Part shown: positions 29,237-38,032 of the stretch, piece by piece
Layout of the letters: every line of letters begins with the position of its first letter
Position numbering within the stretch: position 1 is the stretch's first letter
Source: Beijerinckiaceae bacterium
GTDB taxonomy: Bacteria > Pseudomonadota > Alphaproteobacteria > Rhizobiales > Beijerinckiaceae
NCBI GenBank assembly: GCA_019745195.1
Contig: JAIETL010000039.1
Coordinates: 62,001-126,000, forward strand
DNA length: 64,000 nucleotides
Reading direction: 5' to 3'
Notes under the pieces: generated by a model
Seen by the model: only the letters and a program-made list of their open reading frames with translations
Database searches by the model: none
Told to the model about the DNA's origin: nothing
Program-made: the position numbers and the translations under genes

Positions 29237-30694
29237 TCAGGTCTTCAGTCCGAAGCGGAACCCGCCCCAGTGCCGCCCCTTGACCATGATCGGGGCCGAC
29301 AGATCCTCCATCACCAGAAACTCGCCGCCGCCCATGTCGCGGCGATAGGTCTGCAGCAGGAAGGGCTTGCGGTTGCGCGCGGCCGCAAGCCCGGTGCGAT
29401 CGTTGAAGATGCGCCGGTTGCGGCAGTTGGCGTTGTTCCAGACCGGGTCGCGCCCCTGCGGCTGCGAGTATTTGCGGTTATGCGTCGGCAGGAAGCCGTT
29501 CCGGTCCACGGCCGCGCAGAACACGATGCGCGCGCTGGTCGCCAGCAGTTCTTCCTGGATCGGCGGCAGCAGCCGGTCGGTCAGCGCGACGAAACGCGTC
29601 ATGTGCTGCAGCGGATCGGACCCTTCCACAGGCCGGTAGGCCTCGTCGAACAGGTCGGCCATGGTGACCTCGCCCCGCGCCAGCGCCTGCTCGAACAGCC
29701 CGCCGATCGTGGCGGAGGTCTCCATCGCGGTCGCGATCAGCTCGGACTGCGCGGTGCGCACGCCTGATGCCGCGATCGAGCCCAGGATCGCCTCGCTGAT
29801 CGAGACGAGCTGGTCTGTGCGCTGCGAGGCGCGCTCCAGATTGGCGCTGGACGCATCGACGCCGGAGACGAGATTGCGCAGATCCTTGCCGACCTCGGCG
29901 AAGGCGACGGCGTTCTCGCGCGTCGGGGCCGAGATCGCATCGATATTGCCGATCAATCCGACGACCGACTTGCCGAAGCTGTCGAGTTCGCCAAGCTGCA
30001 GCGCGATGCCCTGGCTTTGTTCGCTGGCGCGCCGCGCCGTCTCGGCGTTCTCCTGGCTCTTATGGGCCAAAAGATCGACCGCCTTGACCAGCGCGTCGAG
30101 CTGTTTTGCCCCGGTGGTCGTCGCCTCGCGGGTCTGTTCGGCGAGCTGTTTGACGGCCGCTGCGATGACCGCGAAGCCCCGGCCGGCCGTGCCGCTGCGG
30201 GCAGCCTCGACGCCGGCATTGATCGAGAGAAGCTGGATCTCGCGGGTGATTGACTGGATCGCGTCGCTGGAGGCGCGGGCCTTGTGCGCCTCGCCTACGG
30301 CGTCCGCCAGCGCCGAGGCCAGAGTGCTCGCGCCCTGCGTCAGCGCCTCGATGTCCGACTGCGCCACATTGAGCCCGGCCTTGACCGATTCCGTCACGCG
30401 GGCAAGCCCGCTGCGGACCACGGACGCGGTCTGTTGGGCACCGTCGGCCGCCTGTTCGATCGAACGGTTGGCGCGCGAGACCTGCTCGACGGCGACGACG
30501 AGCCGGTGGAGCCCGTCGGTCTGGCCTTCGAGCTGGCGCGTCACGTCGCCGATGCTGCCGGAAATGTCGGTGATCTCGGCCCCGAGCTTGCCGAAGCGCT
30601 CGGCGATCTCGCGCACGGCGCGCGCCGCGCCCGCATCGGACGGCATGTCCTCATTGGCGGGCGCTGGCGCCGTCAGGGCGTGGGCTTGCATCAT
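29237..30694 (-). CDS. soluble methyl-accepting chemotaxis protein with C-terminal sensor-like domain
   Basis: A 485-residue receptor without membrane segments. The signalling part (about residues 20-300) has ITREIQLLSINAGVEAARSGTAGRGFAVIAAAVKQLAEQTR, the MCP tip in a variant form. After it comes a domain of about 150 residues containing CAAVDRNGFLPTHNRKYSQPQG, DPVWNNANCRNRRIF and QTYRRDMGGGEFLVMEDLSAPI, rich in Cys, His and Asn and possibly a cofactor-binding sensor. It is the first gene of the chemotaxis operon. The ATG at 30694 follows GGAAG. Confidence 0.88.
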   Translation of the reverse strand: MMQAHALTAPAPANEDMPSDAGAARAVREIAERFGKLGAEITDISGSIGDVTRQLEGQTDGLHRLVVAVEQVSRANRSIEQAADGAQQTASVVRSGLARVTESVKAGLNVAQSDIEALTQGASTLASALADAVGEAHKARASSDAIQSITREIQLLSINAGVEAARSGTAGRGFAVIAAAVKQLAEQTREATTTGAKQLDALVKAVDLLAHKSQENAETARRASEQSQGIALQLGELDSFGKSVVGLIGNIDAISAPTRENAVAFAEVGKDLRNLVSGVDASSANLERASQRTDQLVSISEAILGSIAASGVRTAQSELIATAMETSATIGGLFEQALARGEVTMADLFDEAYRPVEGSDPLQHMTRFVALTDRLLPPIQEELLATSARIVFCAAVDRNGFLPTHNRKYSQPQGRDPVWNNANCRNRRIFNDRTGLAAARNRKPFLLQTYRRDMGGGEFLVMEDLSAPIMVKGRHWGGFRFGLKT

Positions 30695-30758
30695 CGTCCG
30701 CTTCCAGGCCGGTCGGTTTTCCAATCGGAACCTTAGCCAAAACGCGGTAAATTCGGCG

Positions 30759-31665
30759 TTAATGCCGCGATTGGCGCGCAACCAGCGGTTCGGCGCGGCC
30801 CGACGGCAGCAGGATCGCGCCCGACGCCGCGACGATCAGCACCAGCCCGAGCCAGTCGCCCGGCAGCGGCCTCTCGCCCAGCAGCATGACCGAGCCGAAC
30901 GTGCCGACCGCCGGCACCATCAGCGTGCCGATGCTGGCGAGCCCCGCCGGCAGCCGCGCGATCACCGTGAACCAGATGAAATAGGCCAACGCCTGCGCGC
31001 CCAGAACATGGAAGGTCAGTGCCGCGATCGTACGCGGCTGCAACGGCCCGATCCGGGGCAGCCCCTCGAAGACCAGCATGCCGATGCCGGCAACGAGGCC
31101 GCCGATCAGCAATTGCCAGGCCGCGACCGTGATCGCCGGAACCGGGATCGGCCAGCGCTTGCTGACGATCGTGCCGAGCGCCCAGCTCAGGCTGGCGATC
31201 AGCGCCAGCATCAACCCTGGCGTCAGCCCGCCGTCCCGCCAGAGCGGCAGACCGAGCGCGGCAAGGCCGGCGGCACCCAGCCCCAGCCCGAGAAACCTGC
31301 GCCGGTCGAGACGCTCAGCCAGCCAGAGCCAGGCCATCAGCGTCGACCAGAGCGGCATGGTGAAGGTCAGGATGGCGGCCCGCGAGGTCGGCGCCATCAA
31401 CTGCGCGAAGGCGAGCAGGACGTTGAACGCGGCAATCGAGAGAAAGCCCGCGACCACCAAGCGCAGCCAACAGGCGCGCGGGACACGCAGCGACTGCCCG
31501 CGCAAGACGGCGATCGCGACAAGCGCCAGCCCGGCGAAGGTCATGCCGCCCGAGCGCAGCGTCCAGGGCGCGATCTCGCCGAGCGCGATGCGGACCGCAG
31601 GCCAATTGAACCCCCCAGAGCAGTCCGAGCAGCGGAACAAGGAACAGCGTGCGCGATTGTATCAT
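30759..31665 (-). pseudogene. EamA/DMT-family transporter, frameshifted at a C6/G6 run
   Basis: Ten-helix drug/metabolite exporter. The natural start, MIQSRTLFLVPLLGLLWG at 31665, and the rest of the protein (FNWPAVRIALGEIAPWTLRSGGM onward, to 30759) are in different frames. They join perfectly if one base is removed from the six-C run at 31611-31616. The remainder is intact with two EamA repeats. Either the gene is disrupted, or the run is phase-variable, or it is a sequencing error. A TTG at 31640 could still give a protein lacking most of the first helix. Confidence 0.8.
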
Positions 31666-31860
31666 GGGTCGAGTATGGCAAACCGACGCGCCGCAGCGTC
31701 ATGCGAAACCGGCGCGGCTCTGCGCTTGTGCCGCATCGAATGCGGCTCCGTTGACGAAATAAACATCACGCCTCGCATGGCCCGCTGCATCCGCAGGCCG
31801 ACCATGCGATTACCGCAACGGTAACGTCGGCGCACACGCCGTCGCCCCATGGAGGATGTC

Positions 31861-32607
31861 ATGACGAACGCGACTTCGTTTTCCCGCCGCTCGCTGATCG
31901 GCTTCGGCGCTGCCGCCATCGCCGTCTCGGCCGCTCCGAAAGTCTGGGCCCAGGCCGCCGCGCCCGCACCTGCGGCCGGCCCGTTCTCGCTGCCCAAGCG
32001 CGCCTATGAGGCCGCCGCGCTGGAACCCCATATCGACGCGATGACGATGGACATTCACTACACCCGCCATCACGCCGCCTTCGTCGCCGGTCTGAACGGC
32101 GTCGCCAAGGACCACGGCGTCGTCGCCTCGACCCCGCTCAACAAGCTGCTCGGCGACCTGATGTCGGTGCCGGAAGCCGTCCGCACCCCGGTCCGCAACG
32201 CCGGCGGCGGCCATGCCAACCACACCATGTTCTGGGAGGTCATGGGCCCGAATGCCGGCGGCGCGCCGACCGGCGACGTCGCAGCCGCGATCACCCGGGA
32301 TCTCGGCGGCTTCGACAAGTTCAAGACCGATTTCGAGGCGGCGGGCCTGCGCGTCTTCGGCTCGGGCTGGGTCTTCGTCACGGTCGCCGCCGACGGCAAG
32401 CTCGCTCTGGTCTCCAAGGGCGGCCAGGACAACCCGCTGATGGACAAGCAGATGCCGCTCTTCGGCAACGACGTCTGGGAGCACGCCTACTACCTGAAAT
32501 ACCAGAACCGCCGCGCCGACTACCTCAAGGGTTGGTGGAACACGGTCAACTGGGCCAAGGTCAACGAGCGCTACGCCGCCGCCAAGGCCGGCAAGCTGAC
32601 CGTTTGA
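31861..32607 (+). CDS. Tat-exported Fe/Mn superoxide dismutase
   Basis: A 248-residue superoxide dismutase. Metal ligands are visible as His66 (MDIHYTRHH), His121 (GGHANHTMFW), and the Asp and His of NDVWEHAYYLKY. Unlike the usual cytosolic form it begins with a twin-arginine signal (SRRSLIGFGAAAIAVSA, cleavage near VWAQA), so it should act in the periplasm. GGAGG lies five bases before the ATG. A strong hairpin terminator follows the stop. Confidence 0.94.
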   Translation: MTNATSFSRRSLIGFGAAAIAVSAAPKVWAQAAAPAPAAGPFSLPKRAYEAAALEPHIDAMTMDIHYTRHHAAFVAGLNGVAKDHGVVASTPLNKLLGDLMSVPEAVRTPVRNAGGGHANHTMFWEVMGPNAGGAPTGDVAAAITRDLGGFDKFKTDFEAAGLRVFGSGWVFVTVAADGKLALVSKGGQDNPLMDKQMPLFGNDVWEHAYYLKYQNRRADYLKGWWNTVNWAKVNERYAAAKAGKLTV

Positions 32608-32634
32608 TCACGCCCACCATCACGAGCGACCAGC

Positions 32635-32662
32635 ATGCCCGGCCGAAAGGCCGGGCATTGTC
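32635..32662 (+). terminator. hairpin terminator after superoxide dismutase
   Basis: A perfect 10-bp stem, ATGCCCGGCC and GGCCGGGCAT, around a GAAA loop, followed by TTGTCGTCT. Position 27 bases after the stop supports termination of the sod message. Confidence 0.75.
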
Positions 32663-32692
32663 GTCTCTGGCCTTGCATTCCGTCGAGTGCGG

Positions 32693-32721
32693 CTCTAGTT
32701 TAGAATGTCTCTAAACTAGAG
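32693..32721. promoter_or_regulatory. Irr box (ICE) in the mbfA promoter
   Basis: A perfect 12-bp inverted repeat, CTCTAGTTTAGA and TCTAAACTAGAG, with five bases between. Its core, 32699-32715, reads TTTAGAA-N3-CTCTAAA, one base from the iron-control element TTTAGAA-N3-TTCTAAA bound by Irr. It ends eight bases before the mbfA ATG, where Irr binding would repress under iron limitation. Confidence 0.8.
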
Positions 32722-32728
32722 TTTCGCC

Positions 32729-33721
32729 ATGCTGTCTCGCTTTTCGCTGCCTGCCTTGTCCGGCCAGCTTCGCTTCGACGATTTGTCCGAAAAAGATGTT
32801 CTGGCGCTCGCCATCGCGTCGGAGGAGGAGGATGGCCGCATCTACGCCACCTACGCCCAGAAACTGCGCGCCGCGTTTCCGGCCTCCGCCGCTATCTTCG
32901 ACGCCATGGCCGAGGAGGAGAACGAGCACCGCCGGCGTCTGATCGACGCCTACCGCCGTCGGTTCGGCGACACGATCCTGCCGCTGCGTAGGGAGCACAT
33001 ATCGGACTTCTACGCGCGCAGGCCCGTCTGGCTCGTCGAAAATCTCGGGCTCGATCGCATCAGGGCGGAGGCCGAAGAGATGGAGCGTCAGGCGCGCGAC
33101 TTCTATGTCGCGGCCGCAGGCCGCTCGAGCGATGCCGCCACACGCCAATTGCTCGGCGAACTTGCGGCCGCCGAGGCGAAGCACGCAGGCAAGGCGCAGG
33201 CCCTGACCGAAGCGCTCATCGGCGGGGACGTGCGAAAAGACGAGGACGCCGCCTCGCGCAAACAGTTCATCCTGACCTGGGTGCAGCCGGGCCTCGCCGG
33301 CCTGATGGACGGCTCCGTCTCGACGCTCGCGCCCATCTTCGCAACCGCCTTCGCGACGCAGAATCCCTGGACGACCTTCCTGATCGGCTTGTCGGCTTCG
33401 GTGGGCGCCGGCATCTCGATGGGCTTCACCGAGGCCGCTCACGACGACGGCAAACTATCGGGCCGCGGCGCGCCGTGGAAACGCGGCCTGGCCTCCGGCG
33501 TCATGACGATGCTGGGCGGGCTCGGTCACGCCCTGCCCTATCTGATACCGCATTTCTGGACTGCGACGGCGATCGCGCTTGCCGTAGTTTTTGTCGAACT
33601 CTGGGCCATCGTCTGGATCCAGAACCGTTTCATGGAGACGCCGTTCCTACGCGCTGCCTTCCAGATTGTGCTCGGCGGCGGCCTCGTCCTAGCGGCTGGC
33701 ATTCTGATCGGTGGCGCTTGA
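32729..33721 (+). CDS. mbfA: membrane-bound ferritin A, iron exporter
   Basis: A 330-residue fusion of an N-terminal ferritin-like/rubrerythrin di-iron domain (SEEEDGRIYATYA, MAEEENEHRRRLI, EMERQARDFYVAAA, AAAEAKHAGKAQ) and a C-terminal VIT1/CCC1-like membrane domain with about five helices (WVQPGLAGLMDGSVSTLAPIF, GLSASVGAGISMGFTEA). MbfA exports ferrous iron and protects against peroxide in rhizobia. The Irr box just upstream fits iron-dependent control. Length and domain order match known MbfA. Confidence 0.94.
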   Translation: MLSRFSLPALSGQLRFDDLSEKDVLALAIASEEEDGRIYATYAQKLRAAFPASAAIFDAMAEEENEHRRRLIDAYRRRFGDTILPLRREHISDFYARRPVWLVENLGLDRIRAEAEEMERQARDFYVAAAGRSSDAATRQLLGELAAAEAKHAGKAQALTEALIGGDVRKDEDAASRKQFILTWVQPGLAGLMDGSVSTLAPIFATAFATQNPWTTFLIGLSASVGAGISMGFTEAAHDDGKLSGRGAPWKRGLASGVMTMLGGLGHALPYLIPHFWTATAIALAVVFVELWAIVWIQNRFMETPFLRAAFQIVLGGGLVLAAGILIGGA

Positions 33722-33725
33722 CCGA

Positions 33726-35120
33726 TCAGCGCATTGCCGGCGGCCTCGCCACGCACACGCCCGCCTGCTCCAGCGCAAACGCAGCCCGCAGGCAGAGATC
33801 CTCGCGCCACGGCGCGGCGATCACCTGCACGCCGATCGGCAGCCCCTCTCCAAACACCGGCACGGCCGCGACGGGCAGCCCGATCGCCGAGATCGGCTGG
33901 GTGAAGATGCCGAGATTGGGCCGCAGCGGCACGGTCTCGCCGCGCAGGTCCAGAGTCGTCTGACCGATCAGCGGCGCGACGCATGGCGTCGCCGGTGCGA
34001 TGATCAGGTCGACATCCGCGAAGACCCGCATCACCTGATCGTGGAACCAGCGCCTGACCCGCTGCGCCTGGATGTACCAGGCGCTCGGCTGCATCGCCCC
34101 GGCGAGAAACCGGTCGCGTGTATCCGGGTCGAAATCATCCGCGCGCGCCCGCAGCCGCTCAAGATGGAAGGCGGCGCTCTCGCCATTCGTGATCAGAAAG
34201 GCGGCGGCGCGGGCAAGGCCTGCGCCTGCGAGTTCGATCCAGCAGTCGGCGCCCAGCGCCTGAGCGACAGCCGCCACCGCGGCTTCGGCCTCGGGCATCC
34301 CTTCCGTCGAAAAATGCCCGGTTGCCACCGCGATCCGCAGGCCCGCGACGCCGTCCTTCAGCGTCGCCAAGCAGGGTTCGACCTCCCGCTGCGCGCAGGC
34401 CGGATCATGCGCGTCAGGCCCCTGCAACAGGTCGTAGGCCAAAGCGAGGTCGGTCACGTCGCGGGCGAACGGGCCGAGATGGTCGAGAGAATCGCAGAAC
34501 GGAAAGGAGCGTGTGCGCGGCAGCCGGCCATAGGTGGGTTTGAGCCCGAAGATTCCGCAAAGCGACGCCGGCACGCGGATCGAGCCGTTGGTGTCGGAGC
34601 CTAGCGACAAGGGCGCTAGCCCCGCCGCCGTCGCCGAGCCTGAGCCGGACGAAGAGCCGCCGGCCATCCGCGCAAGATCGTGCGGATTGCGGCAGGCGCC
34701 GTCATGGGCGTTCTCGCCGGTGAAGTCATAGGCGTATTCGCCCATGTTGAGCCCGCCGAGCAGGACCGCGCCGGCAGCAGTCAGGCGCTCGACCAGCTCG
34801 CCGTCGCGCGCAGCAGGCGCGCGCTCGCGGTTGATCTTCGAGCCCGCCCGCGTCGGCAGGCCTTCGATGTCGAACAGGTTCTTGACCGCGAAAGGCACGC
34901 CGGCGAGCGGCCCGAGCGTCTCGCCCCGCGCCCGCGCCGCGTCGATGCCGCGCGCCTGCGCCAGCGCGCGTTGCGCAGTGACGTCGGTGAAGGCGTTGAT
35001 TGCCGGATTCAGCGTCGCGATACGGGCGAGATAATCGCCGGTCACGGTCTCGGCCGAAACCTCCCCTGTCCTGACCTGATCGGCGATGCGATGAGCCGGC
35101 GTAAAGGCATCCAGGCTCAC
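33726..35120 (-). CDS. atzE: AtzE-type amidase
   Basis: A 464-residue amidase-signature enzyme. The Ser-cisSer-Lys triad is visible: Lys80 (PFAVKNLFDIEG), AGGSSSGSGSA (155-162) and nucleophile Ser180 (SDTNGSIRVPASLCGIFGLKPTYGR). It fits the AtzE subfamily, whose characterised member is 1-carboxybiuret hydrolase. It starts with GTG overlapping the stop of an AtzG-like gene (GTGA), as the AtzG-AtzE complex requires. With no AtzD here, the real substrate may be another ureide; the related HpxY/HpxX pair is tied to oxalurate breakdown. Confidence 0.88.
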   Translation of the reverse strand: MSLDAFTPAHRIADQVRTGEVSAETVTGDYLARIATLNPAINAFTDVTAQRALAQARGIDAARARGETLGPLAGVPFAVKNLFDIEGLPTRAGSKINRERAPAARDGELVERLTAAGAVLLGGLNMGEYAYDFTGENAHDGACRNPHDLARMAGGSSSGSGSATAAGLAPLSLGSDTNGSIRVPASLCGIFGLKPTYGRLPRTRSFPFCDSLDHLGPFARDVTDLALAYDLLQGPDAHDPACAQREVEPCLATLKDGVAGLRIAVATGHFSTEGMPEAEAAVAAVAQALGADCWIELAGAGLARAAAFLITNGESAAFHLERLRARADDFDPDTRDRFLAGAMQPSAWYIQAQRVRRWFHDQVMRVFADVDLIIAPATPCVAPLIGQTTLDLRGETVPLRPNLGIFTQPISAIGLPVAAVPVFGEGLPIGVQVIAAPWREDLCLRAAFALEQAGVCVARPPAMR

Positions 35121-35359
35121 CTCTGCATCTCCGGAGCCGGCAGGGGTTCCTTGACGGGAGCGCCCGGCCGGAAGCTCGGCGCGAGTTCGAAACCGCCATC
35201 GTCGAGAGCTGCGCCCTGCACGATGGTCGCCATCCGGTGTGCGACCTCCAGGAATTGCAGCACGCCCGGGCGCTGTTCATCCGTGATCGTCAATCCGAGC
35301 GTCGGCGCCATCGCGTCGCAATGACGCGCCGCATCGAATGGCGGTTTGGCGAGGTTCAT
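35117..35359 (-). CDS. atzG: AtzG-like subunit (DUF4089)
   Basis: An 80-residue protein of the DUF4089/AtzG family, related to GatC-like amidase partners. The helical core FDAARHCDAMAPTLGLTI and RPGVLQFLEVAHRMATIVQG is visible. AtzG stabilises AtzE in a heterotetramer. Its ATG overlaps the stop of the upstream permease (ATGA), and its stop overlaps atzE, so all three are co-translated. Confidence 0.88.
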   Translation of the reverse strand: MNLAKPPFDAARHCDAMAPTLGLTITDEQRPGVLQFLEVAHRMATIVQGAALDDGGFELAPSFRPGAPVKEPLPAPEMQR

Positions 35360-36966
35360 TCAGCAGGCTCCAGCTTGGCGCGTGGTTCGGTGGTCATGGT
35401 CTTGGTCGCGCTTTCCACGGCAAGCTGGCGCGCGCAGAGCCAGAGAAAGCCGGCCACCATCGCATAGGCGAGGCTGATCGACGGCGTGACGCCGAGCCCC
35501 TTGCCGACGCCGATCGCCTCGCCATGCATCAGCCCGAAATAGGTCAGCACTGCGCCGGCCGCGGCAAAACCCGCCGCGTTCAGAAACTGCTTCTCGATGA
35601 TGAACACCGCGATCGCCCCAAGCACGAGCCCCGACAGGATCGCGCCCCCGCCCATCAGTTCGAGCCCGTGATAGAGCACGCCCATATTGGCCATCTTGTC
35701 GATGCCGACGGCAGCCGCATTGGTCCCGGCAGCCCCCAGCGCCCCGTCGATCTGCACCTTGGCCCAGGCCGCGAGATGCGGCGTCACGGCCAGCACGATC
35801 GCGGGAGCATGGCTCGTCGGCGTCGTCTGGAAGGCCTGCGCGCCGATCAGCATGCCGATATAGAGCAGGATCGGCGAGATCGCGACGATCGGCACCAGCG
35901 CCAGCAGGAGCGCGATGATCCCGAACCAGCACAGCGCGATCACGATCAGGCCCGTCGCGGCCGAATAGCCGATGCGCCCGCCCATCGCCTTCCAGCCGGG
36001 ATGGCCGATATAGACGGCGTTGATGAAGGGGTTGCCCATCAGGCAGCCGATCAGCGAGACGACGCCGTCGGCGGTGAGCACCCGCGTCGTCGGGTAATGG
36101 TCGCCGGCGGCCTCCGCGCTCTCGACATTGTCCATCGCCTCGACGAGGTCGTAGATGCCGAAGGGGATGGCCGTGACGAGGATGATGCCGAGATAGTCGA
36201 AGCCCGAGAAGACGTGATTGAAGGCCGGGACCGGCAGCGAGAAGCCGAAGTTCGAGAAGGCCGCGCCGAGCTTGGCGAGCGACATGCCGCCGACATCGAG
36301 GCCGAAGACGGCCGCGCCCCAGGCGATCACCATGCCGAAGGCGATCGCCACAAGCCCTGCCGGTATCCCCTTGGGATAGCGCACGCCCCCAAACCAGCTC
36401 ACCAGAATGATGGCGAGGCACACCAGCCCGATCGCGGGTGTCAGAAATATCTCGAGCGCCGGCCGCATCGAGATGAAGGCGATCGAGACGCCAGCCAGCG
36501 TGCCGAGCAGCGCCGCTCGCGGCGTGATCCTGCGGATCCAGGGCGCGATGAAGCCGCCCGCCATCAGGATGAAACTCTGGAAGAAGACCCAGACGAGCCC
36601 GGCCTCCCAGCCCTTGATCGGGTCGCCCGTCATGCTCGCGATCGGCAGCATGATCACGAAGGTGACCACGAACATGTGCGGCACGCTGATGCCCGAGGGC
36701 AGCGCGCAGACATCGTCGCGGCCGGTCTCCCTGGCGAGCTTCCAGGCGAGGTAGGCGTAATAGCCGGTCGAGAGGAACATCATCAGCCCGAGCGCCGGCA
36801 GGATGCGCCCGAAGACGATGTCGGACGGCATCTTCAGCACGAACTGCAGCAGCCCGGTCAGAACCAGCAGGTTGACGAGGATGTTGGTGCCGAAACCGAA
36901 CAGGGCGTTCCAGTCGCCCGGCGTCCAGAGTTTCGGCTGGAAGCCTGATCTCGCAATCGCTGTCAT
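35356..36966 (-). CDS. NCS2-like permease
   Basis: A 536-residue inner-membrane protein with about 12-14 hydrophobic segments, resembling the xanthine/uracil permease group: GRDDVCALPSGISVPHMFVV, AIPFGIYDLVEAMDNVESAEAAGDHYPTTRVL, GCLMGNPFINAVYIGHPGWKAMGGR. Co-translation with atzG and atzE suggests that it imports the ureide or nucleobase-like nitrogen source that they process. The ATG at 36966 has AAAGGAGGGG five bases upstream. Confidence 0.85.
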   Translation of the reverse strand: MTAIARSGFQPKLWTPGDWNALFGFGTNILVNLLVLTGLLQFVLKMPSDIVFGRILPALGLMMFLSTGYYAYLAWKLARETGRDDVCALPSGISVPHMFVVTFVIMLPIASMTGDPIKGWEAGLVWVFFQSFILMAGGFIAPWIRRITPRAALLGTLAGVSIAFISMRPALEIFLTPAIGLVCLAIILVSWFGGVRYPKGIPAGLVAIAFGMVIAWGAAVFGLDVGGMSLAKLGAAFSNFGFSLPVPAFNHVFSGFDYLGIILVTAIPFGIYDLVEAMDNVESAEAAGDHYPTTRVLTADGVVSLIGCLMGNPFINAVYIGHPGWKAMGGRIGYSAATGLIVIALCWFGIIALLLALVPIVAISPILLYIGMLIGAQAFQTTPTSHAPAIVLAVTPHLAAWAKVQIDGALGAAGTNAAAVGIDKMANMGVLYHGLELMGGGAILSGLVLGAIAVFIIEKQFLNAAGFAAAGAVLTYFGLMHGEAIGVGKGLGVTPSISLAYAMVAGFLWLCARQLAVESATKTMTTEPRAKLEPAE

Positions 36967-36989
36967 ATACCCCTCCTTTTCCAACACCG

Positions 36990-37101
36990 CCCTCATCCTG
37001 AGGAGCCGCTCAGCGGCGTCTCGAAGGATCGTCCAGATGCCGCCGGAGCCTCCTGAAGCATCCTGCGAGACGCAGCCTCCGGCTGCTCCTCAGGATGAGG
37101 G
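36990..37101. repeat. palindromic element family A, copy 2
   Basis: 112 bp with ends CCCTCATCCTGAGGAGC and GCTCCTCAGGATGAGGG, between the permease and the cysteine hydrolase. Inner arms are more diverged than in copies 1, 3 and 4. Confidence 0.85.
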
Positions 37102-37111
37102 CTCTGTAAAA

Positions 37112-37798
37112 TCAAGCCGCCTGCTCGCGCGCACCGAGCGCCGCCAGCACATCCCCCGTCGTCGAAACCCAGCCGAAGATGCCGCCCTGAGCCGCGATCA
37201 TGCGCAGCCCGACCTCGTGGAACTCCGGAAAATAGGAAGCGCAAGCGTCGGCCAGCACGAGGCAGCGATAGCCCCGGTCGTTGGCCTCGCGCACGGTGGT
37301 ATGGACGCAGACTTCCGTGGTGACACCAGCCACCAGCAGTGTCTCGATGCCGCGATTGCGCAGCATGAGGTCGAGATCGGTCTGGTAGAAGGCGCCCTTG
37401 CCGGGCTTGTCGATCACCGGCTCGTCGGGAAGCGGGGCGAGATCGGCGATGATGTCGTGTCCCGCTTGGCCGCGGATCAGGATGCGCCCCATCGGCCCCG
37501 CCGCGCCAATGCGCTTGGCGGGATCGCCGCGCTGCACCTTGGCCGGCGGCGCGTCCGACAGGTCGGGTCGATGCCCCTCGCGGGTGTGGATCACCAGCAG
37601 CCCGGCACTGCGCGCGCCGACCAGCATTGCCTTGCACGGGCCGACGGCCTTCATCAGCAGAGACACGTCATTGCCGAGCGCTGCGCCGAACCCGCCGGGC
37701 TCCAGAAAGTCGCGCTGCATGTCGATGATGACCAGCGCGGTCCGCGCGAAATCGACGCCAAGCGGAAAAGGTTGGGCGGGAATCTCGGAGCGGGTCAT
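37112..37798 (-). CDS. biuH: isochorismatase-like cysteine hydrolase, probable biuret amidohydrolase
   Basis: A 228-residue enzyme with an Asp26-Lys134-Cys164 triad ([37 protein letters not shown]). [14 protein letters not shown] and the length resemble BiuH, which converts biuret to allophanate and ammonia; an allophanate hydrolase is divergently encoded next door. The region after the Cys ([20 protein letters not shown]) differs from BiuH as I recall it, so ureidoacrylate- or carbamoyl-type substrates are alternatives. It heads the operon containing the permease, atzG and atzE, with a repeat element between. Confidence 0.78.
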   Translation of the reverse strand: MTRSEIPAQPFPLGVDFARTALVIIDMQRDFLEPGGFGAALGNDVSLLMKAVGPCKAMLVGARSAGLLVIHTREGHRPDLSDAPPAKVQRGDPAKRIGAAGPMGRILIRGQAGHDIIADLAPLPDEPVIDKPGKGAFYQTDLDLMLRNRGIETLLVAGVTTEVCVHTTVREANDRGYRCLVLADACASYFPEFHEVGLRMIAAQGGIFGWVSTTGDVLAALGAREQAA

Positions 37799-37998
37799 GG
37801 AAAGCCTCCCGTCGCTGGCGGACGGAACGGGCTTTGCAAGGGCTATGCCTGAGACGAAACGCCATCGCAGGTAGCGAGCAGGAGCAGGATGATCGACGTT
37901 AAGCGGTTGAATCGATGACGAGATTTTACTTCGATCCGAAACGCTTCCTCGCGCGAGCGACGGAGTTGATCGCCCGGACGAGACGAAACGCGCCCCGC

Positions 37999-38019
37999 AT
38001 GCATAATCTTTGTATGCAT
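37999..38019. promoter_or_regulatory. candidate GntR operator, biuH-atzF intergenic
   Basis: Perfect inverted repeat ATGCATA-N7-TATGCAT in the shared divergent promoter region. The right half TGTATGCAT recurs in the promoter of the ABC-importer operon at 47125-47133. GntR regulators of the FCD type bind comparable TTGTATnCAA-like sites. Confidence 0.5.
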
Positions 38020-38032
38020 CTGATCTGAAATT

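Noticed and set aside
31810..31835. GTAACG-containing sequence before sod as a third sigma-F promoter
   Set aside because: The -35 differs (GTAACG) and no CGAA lies at 16-base spacing.
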